Below, piece after piece: positions 15,673 to 24,144 of a stretch of DNA of 39,942 nt. The notes under the pieces are model-generated. The model did no database searches. It was not told the DNA's origin and saw nothing but the letters and a program-made list of their open reading frames with translations. Location: positions 1 to 39,942 of the forward strand of contig CAKZZS010000025.1 of NCBI GenBank assembly GCA_937884975.1. Reading direction: 5' to 3'. The translations under genes and the position numbers were made by a program. The first letter of the stretch is position 1; every line of letters begins with the position of its first letter. Source of the DNA: an uncultured Clostridia bacterium. GTDB taxonomy: Bacteria; Bacillota; Clostridia; Oscillospirales; Acutalibacteraceae.

Positions 15673-16502
15673 TGAAACAGTCCTCCTTTCTCAAAAGAAT
15701 AATGAATGCGCCTTATATGCTCTGGTCGGCTCTGTTTACCGTCGCTCCGCTTATAATGGTCATTTATTACGCCTTTACGGACGCTAACGGCGACTTTTCG
15801 CTCGAAAATATAAGGCAAATCGGCTTTTACGGCAGCACCTTTATCCTTTCAATGGGTTACGGCGCGGTTGCAACGGTTATCTGCCTTTTGCTCGCTTATC
15901 CGTTTGCGTATTTTCTTGCCCACTGCGGCGTTTCCTTTAAAAGAATGTCTGTAATGCTTGTTATGCTGCCGATGTGGATGAGCTTTCTTATCCGCACCTA
16001 TTCGTGGATGACGATTTTGGGCGATTCGGGCGTTATCAACAGCTTTTTTGCCCTTTTCGGTAAGGACGAACCCGTGACAATGCTAAACACCCCCGGCGCG
16101 GTAATCCTCGGTATGGTTTACAATTTCTTGCCGTATATGATTTTACCGCTTTATACGGTTATGGATAAAATGGACAATTCCCTTGTTGAAGCGGCGCAGG
16201 ACCTCGGAAGCAGTAAGCTTGACACCTTAAGAAGGGTTATTCTTCCGCTTTCCGTCCCCGGAATTGCAAGCGGAGTTACAATGGTTTTCGTTCCGTCCGT
16301 TTCAACGTTTTATATCACCCAGAAGCTCGGCGGAGGTCAGATAAACCTTATCGGCGACGTAATCGAGGGTCAGTTCCAGACGGCTTATAACTATAATCTC
16401 GGCGCGGCGCTGTCGCTCGTATTGATGGTTCTCATTTTAATCTGTCTCGGCGTTCTCAACTACTTTACGGACAGTGAAGAAGACGGAGGTGTTTTAATAT
16501 GA
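15672..16502 (+). CDS. potB: PotB, spermidine/putrescine-type ABC transporter permease
   Basis: A permease of 276 residues with about six membrane segments. The conserved cytoplasmic EAA loop reads VEAAQDLGSSKLDTLRRVILP, which docks on the PotA ATPase. N-terminal APYMLWSALFTVAPLIMV and the MLPMWMSFLIRTYSW segment are typical of the PotB/PotH family. It is coupled to potA by a one-base overlap and to potC by a four-base overlap. Confidence 0.92.
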   Translation: MKQSSFLKRIMNAPYMLWSALFTVAPLIMVIYYAFTDANGDFSLENIRQIGFYGSTFILSMGYGAVATVICLLLAYPFAYFLAHCGVSFKRMSVMLVMLPMWMSFLIRTYSWMTILGDSGVINSFFALFGKDEPVTMLNTPGAVILGMVYNFLPYMILPLYTVMDKMDNSLVEAAQDLGSSKLDTLRRVILPLSVPGIASGVTMVFVPSVSTFYITQKLGGGQINLIGDVIEGQFQTAYNYNLGAALSLVLMVLILICLGVLNYFTDSEEDGGVLI

Positions 16503-17323
16503 CAAAAACCTCACGTCTTGCAAAGCTTTATATTGCTTTGATATTTATTTTCCTTTATGCGCCGATGGTCGTTACAATGGTCTTTTCCTTTAACGGCACG
16601 GACAGCACTTATATTATGAACGGCTTTTCTACCCGGTGGTACACAAAGCTTTTCCATGACAGCGTAACAATGAATGCGCTTGAAAACACTGTTATTCTTG
16701 CGGTGGTTTCCGCCCTTATTTCAACCGTTATGGGCACTATGGCTGCGGTGGGAATAGACTCGCTTAAAAAGAAAAGAATAAAATCAGCCGTTATGACGGT
16801 TACGAATATCCCGATGATGAACCCCGAAATTGTAACGGGTATTTCAATGATGCTTCTGTTTGTCTTTGCAGGCAGACTGCTCGGACAAAAGGACACCTTG
16901 GGCTTCGGTACAATTCTTATTGCGCACATAAGCTTTCAGCTTCCCTATGTAATTCTTTCCGTTTTACCGAAGCTTCGGCAAACCGACAGAAGGATTTATG
17001 AAGCGGCGCAGGACCTCGGCTGTCCGCCCGTTCAGGCGTTCTTCAAGGTTGTTTTTCCGCAGATTTTACCCGGAATTATCTCGGGCGCAATAATGGCGTT
17101 TACGCTCTCTCTTGACGACTTTATTATTTCGTATTTTACGAACGGGCCGTCCTTCCAGACGCTTCCCATTCATATCTTCTCGATGACGAAAAAACGCGTA
17201 AAGCCCGATATGTACGCGCTTTCGACTCTTATGTTTGCGGCTATATTCATTCTTCTTATCTTAATGAATATTGTTCAGGCGAAGTCCGATAAGAAGCAGA
17301 GAAAAGCAAAGGAGGAAATGTGA
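16499..17323 (+). CDS. potC: PotC, spermidine/putrescine-type ABC transporter permease
   Basis: The second permease, 274 residues, six membrane segments. The EAA loop is YEAAQDLGCPPVQAFFKVVFP. The N-terminal block with YAPMVVTMVFSFNG and the FTLSLDDFIISYFTNGP motif are hallmarks of PotC/PotI. The start overlaps the potB stop (ATGA). The stop TGA shares one base with the potD start. Confidence 0.93.
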   Translation: MTKTSRLAKLYIALIFIFLYAPMVVTMVFSFNGTDSTYIMNGFSTRWYTKLFHDSVTMNALENTVILAVVSALISTVMGTMAAVGIDSLKKKRIKSAVMTVTNIPMMNPEIVTGISMMLLFVFAGRLLGQKDTLGFGTILIAHISFQLPYVILSVLPKLRQTDRRIYEAAQDLGCPPVQAFFKVVFPQILPGIISGAIMAFTLSLDDFIISYFTNGPSFQTLPIHIFSMTKKRVKPDMYALSTLMFAAIFILLILMNIVQAKSDKKQRKAKEEM

Positions 17324-18555
17324 TGAAAAAAATATTTTGCATTGTCCTTTCGCTTTTTCTTATGGCTTTGATGTGCCTTCCTGCATTCTGTGAGGACGAG
17401 GTCTTTTCCGACGAAACGGTTAAGTACTATAAGTCGCTCGGACTTGAGGGGACTACGCTTAACGTCTATAACTGGGGCGAATACATTGACGATGAGGACC
17501 TCGACGTGGTTGCGCAGTTTGAAAGACTTACGGGCTGTAATGTCAATTACACAACCTTTGAGTCAAACGAAAATATGTATTCAAAGCTTTCGGGCGGCGG
17601 AGTGAGCTATGATATTGTTATCCCGTCGGACTATATGGTTGAAAAGCTTATGAACGACGGAATGCTTCAAAAGCTTGATTTCGTTAATATCCCGAATTAC
17701 GAAAGGTATTTCGATAAAGAGGATTATGGTTACCTCGTCGATGACGAGATAAACGGCGAAAAGGTGTCGGACTATGCGGTAATTTATAACGTAGGAACGA
17801 CAATTCTTATTTACAATACCAAATATATTAAGGAAAAGCCCGACAGCTGGAGCATACTCTGGGACGAAAAGTATGACGGCAAAATCCTTATGTTCAATAA
17901 TCCGCGCGATTCGTTTGCAATTGCCCAGGCGTTGCTCGAGCAGGATTTCAATACTACCGACACTGCCGACTGGGACGCGGCGGCGGAGCTTTTACGCGAG
18001 CAGCGTGAAAAGGTTCATCCGTCCTATGTAATGGACGAAATTTTCAATAAAATGGAAAGCGGAGATTATTATCTCGGCGTTTACTACGCAGGTGACTACG
18101 AATTGATGAAGGAAAACAATGACGACCTGGATTTCGCTTTCCCGAAGGAGGGCGTAAATACCTTCTATGACGCAATGTGTATTCCCACCTCGGCGCAGAA
18201 TAAAAAGGGCGCTGAAGCGTTCATCAACTTTATGCTTGAACCCGAGGTAGCGCTTGCGAATGCGGAATATATTTATTACGCAACTGCCAATAAGGCGGTA
18301 ATTGACAGCGGAGAGTTTTCACTTGCCGAGTCCGAAGCGGTCTATCCCGATCCCGACAGCATTACCGTTCAGCAGTTCCACAACCTGCCCAACGACACGC
18401 TTCAGTATATGAACACTCTCTGGATGAAGGTCAAGGGTGAAAACAACGCGGCGGTTATTTATATTATTTTTGCGGCGGTGGATGTGCTGATAATTGTCGG
18501 CATAGTCATTTCTGTTCTTCATAAAAAGAAAATGAAGAAATATTATAGTGTATAA
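17323..18555 (+). CDS. potD: PotD-like substrate-binding protein with a C-terminal membrane helix
   Basis: The extracellular polyamine-binding component of the importer. I start it at ATG 17323 (MKKIFC), 7 bases after GGAGG; a GTG one codon earlier is less likely. The 410-residue protein has a signal peptide (about residues 1-22) but no good lipobox. The cysteines near the end of the hydrophobic stretch are preceded by Met or Phe rather than Gly/Ala/Ser. The mature part has LNVYNWGEYID and FESNENMYSKL, typical of PotD. Unusually, residues 378-398 form a strong hydrophobic helix followed by HKKKMKKYY, so the protein is probably held in the membrane by its C-terminus. Whether it binds spermidine, putrescine or another cation is inference. 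Confidence 0.9.
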   Translation: MKKIFCIVLSLFLMALMCLPAFCEDEVFSDETVKYYKSLGLEGTTLNVYNWGEYIDDEDLDVVAQFERLTGCNVNYTTFESNENMYSKLSGGGVSYDIVIPSDYMVEKLMNDGMLQKLDFVNIPNYERYFDKEDYGYLVDDEINGEKVSDYAVIYNVGTTILIYNTKYIKEKPDSWSILWDEKYDGKILMFNNPRDSFAIAQALLEQDFNTTDTADWDAAAELLREQREKVHPSYVMDEIFNKMESGDYYLGVYYAGDYELMKENNDDLDFAFPKEGVNTFYDAMCIPTSAQNKKGAEAFINFMLEPEVALANAEYIYYATANKAVIDSGEFSLAESEAVYPDPDSITVQQFHNLPNDTLQYMNTLWMKVKGENNAAVIYIIFAAVDVLIIVGIVISVLHKKKMKKYYSV

Positions 18556-18560
18556 AAATA

Positions 18561-18589
18561 AGAGGCTCCGCGGAGCCTCTTTTCTTTTT
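18561..18589 (+). terminator. Terminator of the pot operon
   Basis: AGAGGCTCCG (18561-18570) and CGGAGCCTCT (18571-18580) form a perfect 20-base palindrome, followed by TTTTCTTTTT. It stands between convergent potD and mscS. AT-rich sequence on the other side may let it work in both directions. Confidence 0.88.
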
Positions 18590-18594
18590 GATTA

Positions 18595-19416
18595 TTATTT
18601 ATCCAGATGCACATCCAGCTGCGGGAAGGGGAAAGTGATGCCGTTTTTATCGAACGCAACCTTGATTTTATCCATAATGTCCGCCTGACTTGTAAGGTAA
18701 TCCTGACTCTTGACCCAATAGCGAAGATTTAAAATAATCGAGCTGTCCGAATACTTGCTGACGAATGCAATAGGTTCTCTGTCCTTTAAAGAAAATTCAC
18801 ATTCCTTTGCGACCTCAATTAGCGTTTTTTCCGCTTTGGGTATTTCCGTGTCATACGCAACGCCTATTTCGAGGTTTACAACCCTTGTGCCGACTGCCGA
18901 GCAGTTGACAAGCTCCTTGCTTGAAACCACGCTGTTAGGGAGCGAAATTCGGGAGTGGTCAAGGGCTACAAGCGTGGTGTAGAAAAGGCCTATATCCGTA
19001 ACGTTCCCTGCGTAACCGCCGACCTCTATGTAATCGCCTACGGAAAACGGCTTGAAAAGAATAATGATAAAGCCGCCTGCAAAGTTTGAAAGACTGCCCT
19101 GAAGCGCAAGCCCTATCGCAAGTCCTGCCGTTCCGACTACGGTGACAATTGTAGCCATCGGTACGCCGAGAATTGAAACAGCGACCACAATAAGCAAAAG
19201 ATTAAGAGAAATTGTAATAAAGCTGTTTAAAAATGACGCAAGCGACGCGTCAAGCTTTTTTGAAAATTTTGAAGCGCGAAGCTTCTTTGAAAGCCATTTT
19301 ACAATTCGAAAGCCTATAATGATTACAAGCAGCGCGCCGACAATTCTGAAAACTGCGTGCATTACGTCCTGCGAAGCAGAATCAACCAGTTTTTTTACCG
19401 TATCCATAAAATCCAT
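18595..19416 (-). CDS. mscS: Small-conductance mechanosensitive channel, MscS family
   Basis: A 273-residue channel that opens under membrane tension to release solutes during osmotic downshock. It has three N-terminal hydrophobic segments (about 22-42, 62-83, 85-118). The pore-lining third helix GTAGLAIGLALQGSLSNFAGG has the Gly/Ala packing of MscS. The beta domain follows with PFSVGDYIEVGGYAGNV and LDHSRISLPNS. The length is close to the E. coli protein. A GGGAGG ribosome site precedes the first ATG. TATAAT at 19438-19443 (minus strand) may be the -10, but I find no convincing -35. Confidence 0.93.
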   Translation of the reverse strand: MDFMDTVKKLVDSASQDVMHAVFRIVGALLVIIIGFRIVKWLSKKLRASKFSKKLDASLASFLNSFITISLNLLLIVVAVSILGVPMATIVTVVGTAGLAIGLALQGSLSNFAGGFIIILFKPFSVGDYIEVGGYAGNVTDIGLFYTTLVALDHSRISLPNSVVSSKELVNCSAVGTRVVNLEIGVAYDTEIPKAEKTLIEVAKECEFSLKDREPIAFVSKYSDSSIILNLRYWVKSQDYLTSQADIMDKIKVAFDKNGITFPFPQLDVHLDK

Positions 19417-19463
19417 AAAAGCACCTCCCGATACATTATTATATTACACGTTTTTCTTCTTAA

Positions 19464-19498
19464 AAACAACTCCCTGACGGGGAGTTGTTTATTTTTTT
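19464..19498 (+). terminator. Hairpin terminator upstream of the division cluster
   Basis: AAACAACTCCC (19464-19474) and GGGAGTTGTTT (19480-19490) form a perfect 11-bp stem with a 5-base loop, followed by ATTTTTTT on the plus strand. No plus-strand gene ends here, so it probably blocks stray transcription into the mraZ promoter. On the minus strand a weaker T run follows it, upstream of mscS. Confidence 0.65.
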
Positions 19499-19614
19499 CG
19501 CATAAATTTTCCGCCTGAACCACAATATCTTGTGGCTGTTTTTTGACCGATCACTTTTTGTATGATGTTACAAAATTTTATCGAAAATTTTGGCACAAAT
19601 ATTCAAAAAAAGTG

Positions 19615-19644
19615 TTGACATATAATAGGTTTCGCGTTTATAAT
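19615..19644 (+). promoter_or_regulatory. Promoter for the mraZ-led division and cell wall cluster
   Basis: TTGACA (19615-19620) and TATAAT (19639-19644), both perfect consensus hexamers, are 18 bases apart. The start is expected near 19651, leaving about 77 bases of leader before mraZ. Confidence 0.88.
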
Positions 19645-19654
19645 GGTAGCACAG

Positions 19655-19678
19655 GGGAGAAAAAGGGATTAAAAGGGA
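19655..19678 (+). promoter_or_regulatory. Probable MraZ operator: three GGGA repeats at 10-base spacing
   Basis: GGGA occurs at 19655-19658, 19665-19668 and 19675-19678, one helical turn apart, just after the predicted transcription start. MraZ of E. coli is known to bind three TGGGN direct repeats with 5-base spacers upstream of its own gene, and the layout here matches. Binding here would repress the cluster. It is inferred by analogy. Confidence 0.65.
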
Positions 19679-19727
19679 TGAATTCCCACACCTTTTTCGG
19701 TAATTCAGTACGAAAGGAGAGAAGGAC

Positions 19728-20135
19728 GTGGCATTCGGCGGTGTTCATTTTCATTCACTTGACGCCAAAAAACGTCTTTTCATACCGTCTAAACTTCGTG
19801 ATGGTTTAGGCGATACTTTCGTTATCTGTAAAGGCCCCGAGGCGGTCCTTTTCGCTTATTCAAATGAGAAGTGGGACGAGCTTTGTGAAGAGATTATTGC
19901 TTCCGATAACCTTGATATGCAACGTGTCATCTTTGAGGACGTTGTGAATGTTGAGGTTGATAAGCAGGGCAGAATTACCCTTAAGGCGGAGCTTTGCAAA
20001 TACGCAAACCTGACTAAAGAGGTTGTCGTTGCCGGCGTAGGTAAGCGTGTTGAAATCTGGGATAAGGCAACCCGTGAAGAGCATATGGCAAAGGCTCGCG
20101 AGCAGAAGGAAACCTACCCGAAGATTCATTTCTGA
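19728..20135 (+). CDS. mraZ: MraZ, transcriptional regulator of the dcw cluster
   Basis: A 135-residue AbrB-fold protein that forms ring-shaped oligomers and binds the cluster promoter. Two SpoVT-AbrB-type half-domains each show the DxxxR motif: DAKKRLFIPSKLRD near residue 12 and DKQGRITLKAEL in the second half. The start is GTG at 19728 with AAGGAG nine bases upstream, giving the usual short N-terminus ending in FGGVHFHSLD. It is first in the cluster, 9 bases before rsmH, its usual neighbour. Confidence 0.95.
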   Translation: MAFGGVHFHSLDAKKRLFIPSKLRDGLGDTFVICKGPEAVLFAYSNEKWDELCEEIIASDNLDMQRVIFEDVVNVEVDKQGRITLKAELCKYANLTKEVVVAGVGKRVEIWDKATREEHMAKAREQKETYPKIHF

Positions 20136-20144
20136 TTTACTGCT

Positions 20145-21104
20145 ATGGAGTTTTCTCATTACAGCGTTCTTAAAAACGAGTCCATTGACGCTCTTGAAAT
20201 TAAAAAGGACGGGCTTTATGTTGACTGTACCGCAGGCGGCGGAGGACACTCGCTTGAAATATTAAAAAGGCTTGACGGCGGAAGGTTAATCGCAATCGAC
20301 CGCGACCCCGATGCAATTGAGGTTTTAAAGGAAAGATTTAAAGGCTTTGACAATGTTGAAATCGTAAACGATACGTTTGATAATATCAAAAGCATTTTAA
20401 ACGGCAGAAAGGCTGACGGAATACTTGCGGACCTTGGAGTCAGCTCGTTTCAGCTTGACACCGCCGAGAGGGGATTTTCCTTTCATAAGGACGCGCCGCT
20501 TGATATGAGGATGTCTAAAAGCGGAGTGACTGCAGCTGATTTGGTGAACAGCCTGTCTGCAGGTGAGCTTACAAGAATCATCCGTGATTACGGCGAAGAA
20601 AAATATGCAAAAAGCATTGCTTCGAATATTGTTTCTTCGAGAAAAGAAAAAAGAATTGAAACCACCTTCGAACTGGTGGAAATAATAAAAAATTCAATGC
20701 CTATGAAGGCAAAAAGAGAAGCGCACCCCGCAAGACGTACGTTTCAGGCGCTTCGCATTGAGGTAAACGGTGAACTCGAGAAGCTCTCGTTTGCGCTTGA
20801 CGAAATGTTTGACTGTCTGAAGGAAGGCGGAGTGCTTGCAGTCATCACGTTCCATTCGCTTGAGGACAGAATGGTAAAGCAGCGTTTCGCTTCGTTTTGT
20901 CAGGGATGTACCTGCCCGAGGGAATTTCCCGTCTGCGTATGCGGAAAGACCCCGTCAGGCGAATTGGTTTTTAAAAGTAAAAAGCCCTCCGAGGGAGAGC
21001 TTGAAGAAAATCCGAGAAGTCGCAGCGCGATGCTCCGAGCTGTGAGGAAGTTGAAGGAAAGGGATATAAACAATGGCTTATCCGACACAGAAAAGTCAAT
21101 ATGA
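20145..21104 (+). CDS. rsmH: RsmH (MraW), 16S rRNA m4C1402 methyltransferase
   Basis: RsmH methylates N4 of C1402 in the ribosomal P site using SAM. The 319-residue protein shows motif I VDCTAGGGGHSLEIL (about residues 27-41), GILADLGVSSFQLD, the KREAHPARRTFQALRIEVNGEL block and VITFHSLEDRMVK. These are all diagnostic of the family. Four cysteines appear in the CQGCTCPREFPVCVCG stretch near the C-terminus, a common feature in Firmicutes. The ribosome site is weak, suggesting coupling to mraZ. The 3' end overlaps ftsL by 32 bases. Confidence 0.97.
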   Translation: MEFSHYSVLKNESIDALEIKKDGLYVDCTAGGGGHSLEILKRLDGGRLIAIDRDPDAIEVLKERFKGFDNVEIVNDTFDNIKSILNGRKADGILADLGVSSFQLDTAERGFSFHKDAPLDMRMSKSGVTAADLVNSLSAGELTRIIRDYGEEKYAKSIASNIVSSRKEKRIETTFELVEIIKNSMPMKAKREAHPARRTFQALRIEVNGELEKLSFALDEMFDCLKEGGVLAVITFHSLEDRMVKQRFASFCQGCTCPREFPVCVCGKTPSGELVFKSKKPSEGELEENPRSRSAMLRAVRKLKERDINNGLSDTEKSI

Positions 21105-21642
21105 TTTCTCTTTGTTTGAGATGAAAACCGGCACAACTGCTAATATAAGCACTGCGCCGAAAAGACGCGCCGAGGAAAAAAGACCGCAGATGCGCGTTGT
21201 CGTCAACAATAAAAGAAAAAATAAACTTAATAATATAGTCCCTGCTCAGGTGCGTAAGAATTCCGTTGTCAAGGCAGGCGCGGTGCTTTTGAGCCTTCTT
21301 GCGGTGCTTGGAATGCTTATCTATATGCAGGCGAAGCTCGACGACGTCAACCGCCAGATAGCAAGAAACAAGAAAACGCTTGAGGAAACGATGAGCGAAA
21401 CCGTTAGACTTCAGATGCAGCTCAATTCCATCATTTCCATTGACAAGGTTGAGGACTACGCGACTAATACGCTGGGTATGGTTAAAATCGAATCGGGTCA
21501 GGTTGAATATATTGACCTTTCCGGGGACGATATGGTAATTCTTTCGGGAAATAAGACGTTGAATCTTCCTGCCGAAGAAAAGGAAGGGCAGGACGAAAGT
21601 CAAAGCACCAAAAAAATTCAAATCGGCGAATACGGAAATTGA
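21073..21642 (+). CDS. ftsL: FtsL-like cell division protein
   Basis: A bitopic membrane protein of 189 residues between rsmH and the PBP, where FtsL is normally encoded. It has a basic cytoplasmic region (1-62), one membrane helix (about 67-86), and a heptad-like coiled coil (about 87-120, QAKLDDVNRQIARNK and onward). A short C-terminal region carries the YATNTLGMVKIESGQVEYI motif typical of FtsL/DivIC-type proteins. FtsL with FtsQ/DivIB and DivIC activates septal FtsW-FtsI. Sequence conservation is low in this family, so position carries much of the assignment. The start lies inside the end of rsmH. Confidence 0.82.
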   Translation: MAYPTQKSQYDFSLFEMKTGTTANISTAPKRRAEEKRPQMRVVVNNKRKNKLNNIVPAQVRKNSVVKAGAVLLSLLAVLGMLIYMQAKLDDVNRQIARNKKTLEETMSETVRLQMQLNSIISIDKVEDYATNTLGMVKIESGQVEYIDLSGDDMVILSGNKTLNLPAEEKEGQDESQSTKKIQIGEYGN

Positions 21643-21663
21643 TTTTATAATATTATTATATCG

Positions 21664-21689
21664 ACGAGAGTTGGCATACCGACTCTCGT
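21664..21689 (+). other. Intergenic hairpin between ftsL and the PBP gene
   Basis: ACGAGAGTTGG pairs with CCGACTCTCGT (11 positions, one wobble) around a CATA loop. The following TGTTTTGG is a poor T tract, so it may be a weak terminator, an RNA processing site or a stability element inside the operon. No promoter is obvious in the 60 bases before the next gene. Confidence 0.6.
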
Positions 21690-21749
21690 TGTTTTGGAAT
21701 TTAGGAACTGATTTTTACTATTTTTTTAAGCGATACGGAGTGCTTTTTT

Positions 21750-24122
21750 ATGTCGAAAAAACATTCATTACGCCTTCGGGCGCGCGGAATTATAGCTGCC
21801 CTGGTAATGACCGTCGGAGTTCTTGCGGTTATTCTCAGAGTCGGCTATCTTTCTCTGTTTCGGGGCGAAGAGCTGCGCTATAAAGCGGAACGCAGACAGT
21901 TAAGCGACAGCGTTATCACCGCCGGCAGAGGCGCAATTTACGACGCAAATATGAAGGTTCTTGCGCAGAGCGCGTCAACGTGGCTTGTGTACGCTGTTCC
22001 TTCAATGATAAAAGACGATAAGGACGGCGGAAAAACCGCAGAAGAAAAAATAGAAATACTTGTTGCAAATTTAGGCGAAATACTCGGTGTTGACGAAAAG
22101 GAGCTCCGAAAGGGACTTTCTAATCAGGATTCGGGTTATTATAAGGTTAAAGGACAGGTCGAAAAGGAAGCAAAGGAAAAGGTTGTCGCTTTCCGCAGCG
22201 AATACGATTTTCAGGAGGTAATCGGCATTGACGAGGACTCCAAGCGTTATTATCCGTACAGCAGCTTTGCTTCATCGGTAATCGGCTTTGTAAATGCCGA
22301 CGGAGTCGGAAGCGGCGGCGTTGAGCAGGAATATAACGGCGTTCTTACGGGAGTTGAGGGAAGAAGAATCACCTCAAAGAACGGAAGAAACGAGACCATA
22401 GGCGCCGATTATGAAACCGTTTACGAGGCGCAGCAGGGCGTAGGTGTTGTGCTGACAATTGACGAAACTATCCAGTACTATCTTGAGGAAGCGCTTAACC
22501 AGGCGATAATTGACCATAACGCCATGAACGCTTACGGAATAGTTATGGACGTCCAGACCGGCGCAATTCTTGCTATGTCAACCTCACCCGGATATGACCT
22601 CAACGACCCGAGAACTATATCGAATCCGAAGCTTATTGACGAGCTTCTTGAGGACGAAACGGACGAGGAAACTGACGAAGACGAGGAAACGGCGGAAGAA
22701 AAGACCACTGAAAAGGAAACAACGGCGGCAGAAGAAAACGAAGAAAACAAGGAGAATAAAACAGCCGAACAGCTCACAGCTTCACAGCAGAAGAAAATAA
22801 AGGAAAACGAGCATTACCTTGACGCTCTTTTCGCGCAGTGGAGAAACAGGGTTGTTTCCGATACATACGAGCCCGGCTCGGTATTCAAAACCTATGTTCT
22901 TTCAGCCGCACTTGAAGAGGGCGTTGTTGACGAGAATATGACATACACCTGCGTCGGCGGTATTCAGGTTGCCGACCACTTTATCAAATGTTGGAAAACG
23001 TCGGGTCACGGTCACGAAACGTTAGCCCAAGGACTGATGAATTCGTGCAACCCGTTCTTTATTACCATCGGTCAGAAGATGGGGGCAGAGACGTTTTATA
23101 AGTACTTTGAAGCTTTCGGCTTTACCGAAAAGACCGGCATAGACCTCCCCGGAGAGGTATCGCCGAAAGCCGGAGTAACTTATCACACTCTTGAAGGACT
23201 TAACCTCCCCGAGCTTTCCTCAAGCTCCTTCGGTCAGACCTTCCAGATAAGTCCCATTCAGATGATTACGGGCATTTCCTGCATTGCAAACGGCGGAAAG
23301 CTTATGAAGCCGTATGTAGTGGCAAAAACGGTAGACAACGAGGGAAATACAATTTCCGAAACAAAACCCGTTGTCCGCCGCCAGGTCATAAGTGAGAAAA
23401 CCTCGAAGCAGGTCGCTTCCATAATGGAAGAGGTTGTTTCTCACGGTACGGGTAAAAACGCCTATGTTCCCGGTTACCGCGTTGCAGGTAAGACGGGTAC
23501 GTCGGAAAAACTTACAAATGACGGAAAATACATAGCTTCGTTTTCGGGCTTCGCGCCTGCGGATAATCCGAAAATTGCGGTGCTTGTTGCAATTGACGAG
23601 CCCGAGGGCGAGCACGGCGGCGGCGCAATTGCCGCTCCTATTGTAGGCTCGATTTTTGAAAAGACTCTCGTATACCTTAATGTTGAACCGCAGTATACGG
23701 ACGAGGAGCTTTCAAAGATTACGAAGACCGCTCCGTCGGTAGTCGGAAAGACAGTTTCCGCCGCGCAGAACGAAATTTCCTCCGCCGGCTTTACGGTAAA
23801 GGTAATCGGCAACGGCGACACGGTTCTTTCCCAAATGCCGTCTCCGAATTCTTCGCTTCCTGCGGACGGAGTTGTGGTAGTTTATACCGAGCAGGACGCC
23901 CAGGCAGTTACGGCTCAGGTTCCTTCTCTTACGGGTATGACGATAAGCCAGGCTAATCGCGCGGCGGTAAATGCCGGCTTTAATATAAAGATTATCGGCG
24001 CGACGTATAACAACGGCGAGGTTGTATCCTACCGCCAGAGTCTTGAAGAGGGAACCCAGGCTGAAATCGGTTCCGTCATTACCGTTTATTTCAAATCAAG
24101 CGTCAATGTAGTGGACGGTTAA
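21750..24122 (+). CDS. ftsI: Class B penicillin-binding protein (FtsI/SpoVD type) with two PASTA domains
   Basis: A septal peptidoglycan transpeptidase of 790 residues. It has an N-terminal membrane helix (about 12-33), a PBP dimerisation domain from GRGAIYDANMKVLAQ, then the transpeptidase domain. The latter has S377-VF-K380 (SxxK), S432-C-N434 (SxN) and K581-TG583 (KTG). Two PASTA domains follow at about 661-714 and 722-782. An unusual acidic, Thr/Glu-rich stretch lies at about 298-352, between GYDLNDPRTI and the active-site serine. PASTA tails are typical of Firmicute PBP2x/SpoVD; whether this is the vegetative or sporulation enzyme cannot be decided, though its place in the dcw cluster favours division. 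The ribosome site GGAG lies nine bases upstream. Confidence 0.93.
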   Translation: MSKKHSLRLRARGIIAALVMTVGVLAVILRVGYLSLFRGEELRYKAERRQLSDSVITAGRGAIYDANMKVLAQSASTWLVYAVPSMIKDDKDGGKTAEEKIEILVANLGEILGVDEKELRKGLSNQDSGYYKVKGQVEKEAKEKVVAFRSEYDFQEVIGIDEDSKRYYPYSSFASSVIGFVNADGVGSGGVEQEYNGVLTGVEGRRITSKNGRNETIGADYETVYEAQQGVGVVLTIDETIQYYLEEALNQAIIDHNAMNAYGIVMDVQTGAILAMSTSPGYDLNDPRTISNPKLIDELLEDETDEETDEDEETAEEKTTEKETTAAEENEENKENKTAEQLTASQQKKIKENEHYLDALFAQWRNRVVSDTYEPGSVFKTYVLSAALEEGVVDENMTYTCVGGIQVADHFIKCWKTSGHGHETLAQGLMNSCNPFFITIGQKMGAETFYKYFEAFGFTEKTGIDLPGEVSPKAGVTYHTLEGLNLPELSSSSFGQTFQISPIQMITGISCIANGGKLMKPYVVAKTVDNEGNTISETKPVVRRQVISEKTSKQVASIMEEVVSHGTGKNAYVPGYRVAGKTGTSEKLTNDGKYIASFSGFAPADNPKIAVLVAIDEPEGEHGGGAIAAPIVGSIFEKTLVYLNVEPQYTDEELSKITKTAPSVVGKTVSAAQNEISSAGFTVKVIGNGDTVLSQMPSPNSSLPADGVVVVYTEQDAQAVTAQVPSLTGMTISQANRAAVNAGFNIKIIGATYNNGEVVSYRQSLEEGTQAEIGSVITVYFKSSVNVVDG

Positions 24123-24144
24123 ATATTTTTCGGGAGAAACAAAA

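Larger units (their letters stand above)
19417..19727. other. Regulatory gap between mscS and mraZ
   Basis: This 311-base divergent gap holds the putative mscS -10, a hairpin terminator (19464-19498), the mraZ promoter and a repeated GGGA operator, each listed separately. An open frame at 19543-19809 in another phase crosses the promoter and is not supported as a gene. Confidence 0.65.

Noticed and set aside
19543..19809. Open frame of 88 codons upstream of mraZ
   Set aside because: It crosses a consensus promoter, the operator repeats and the mraZ start in another phase.
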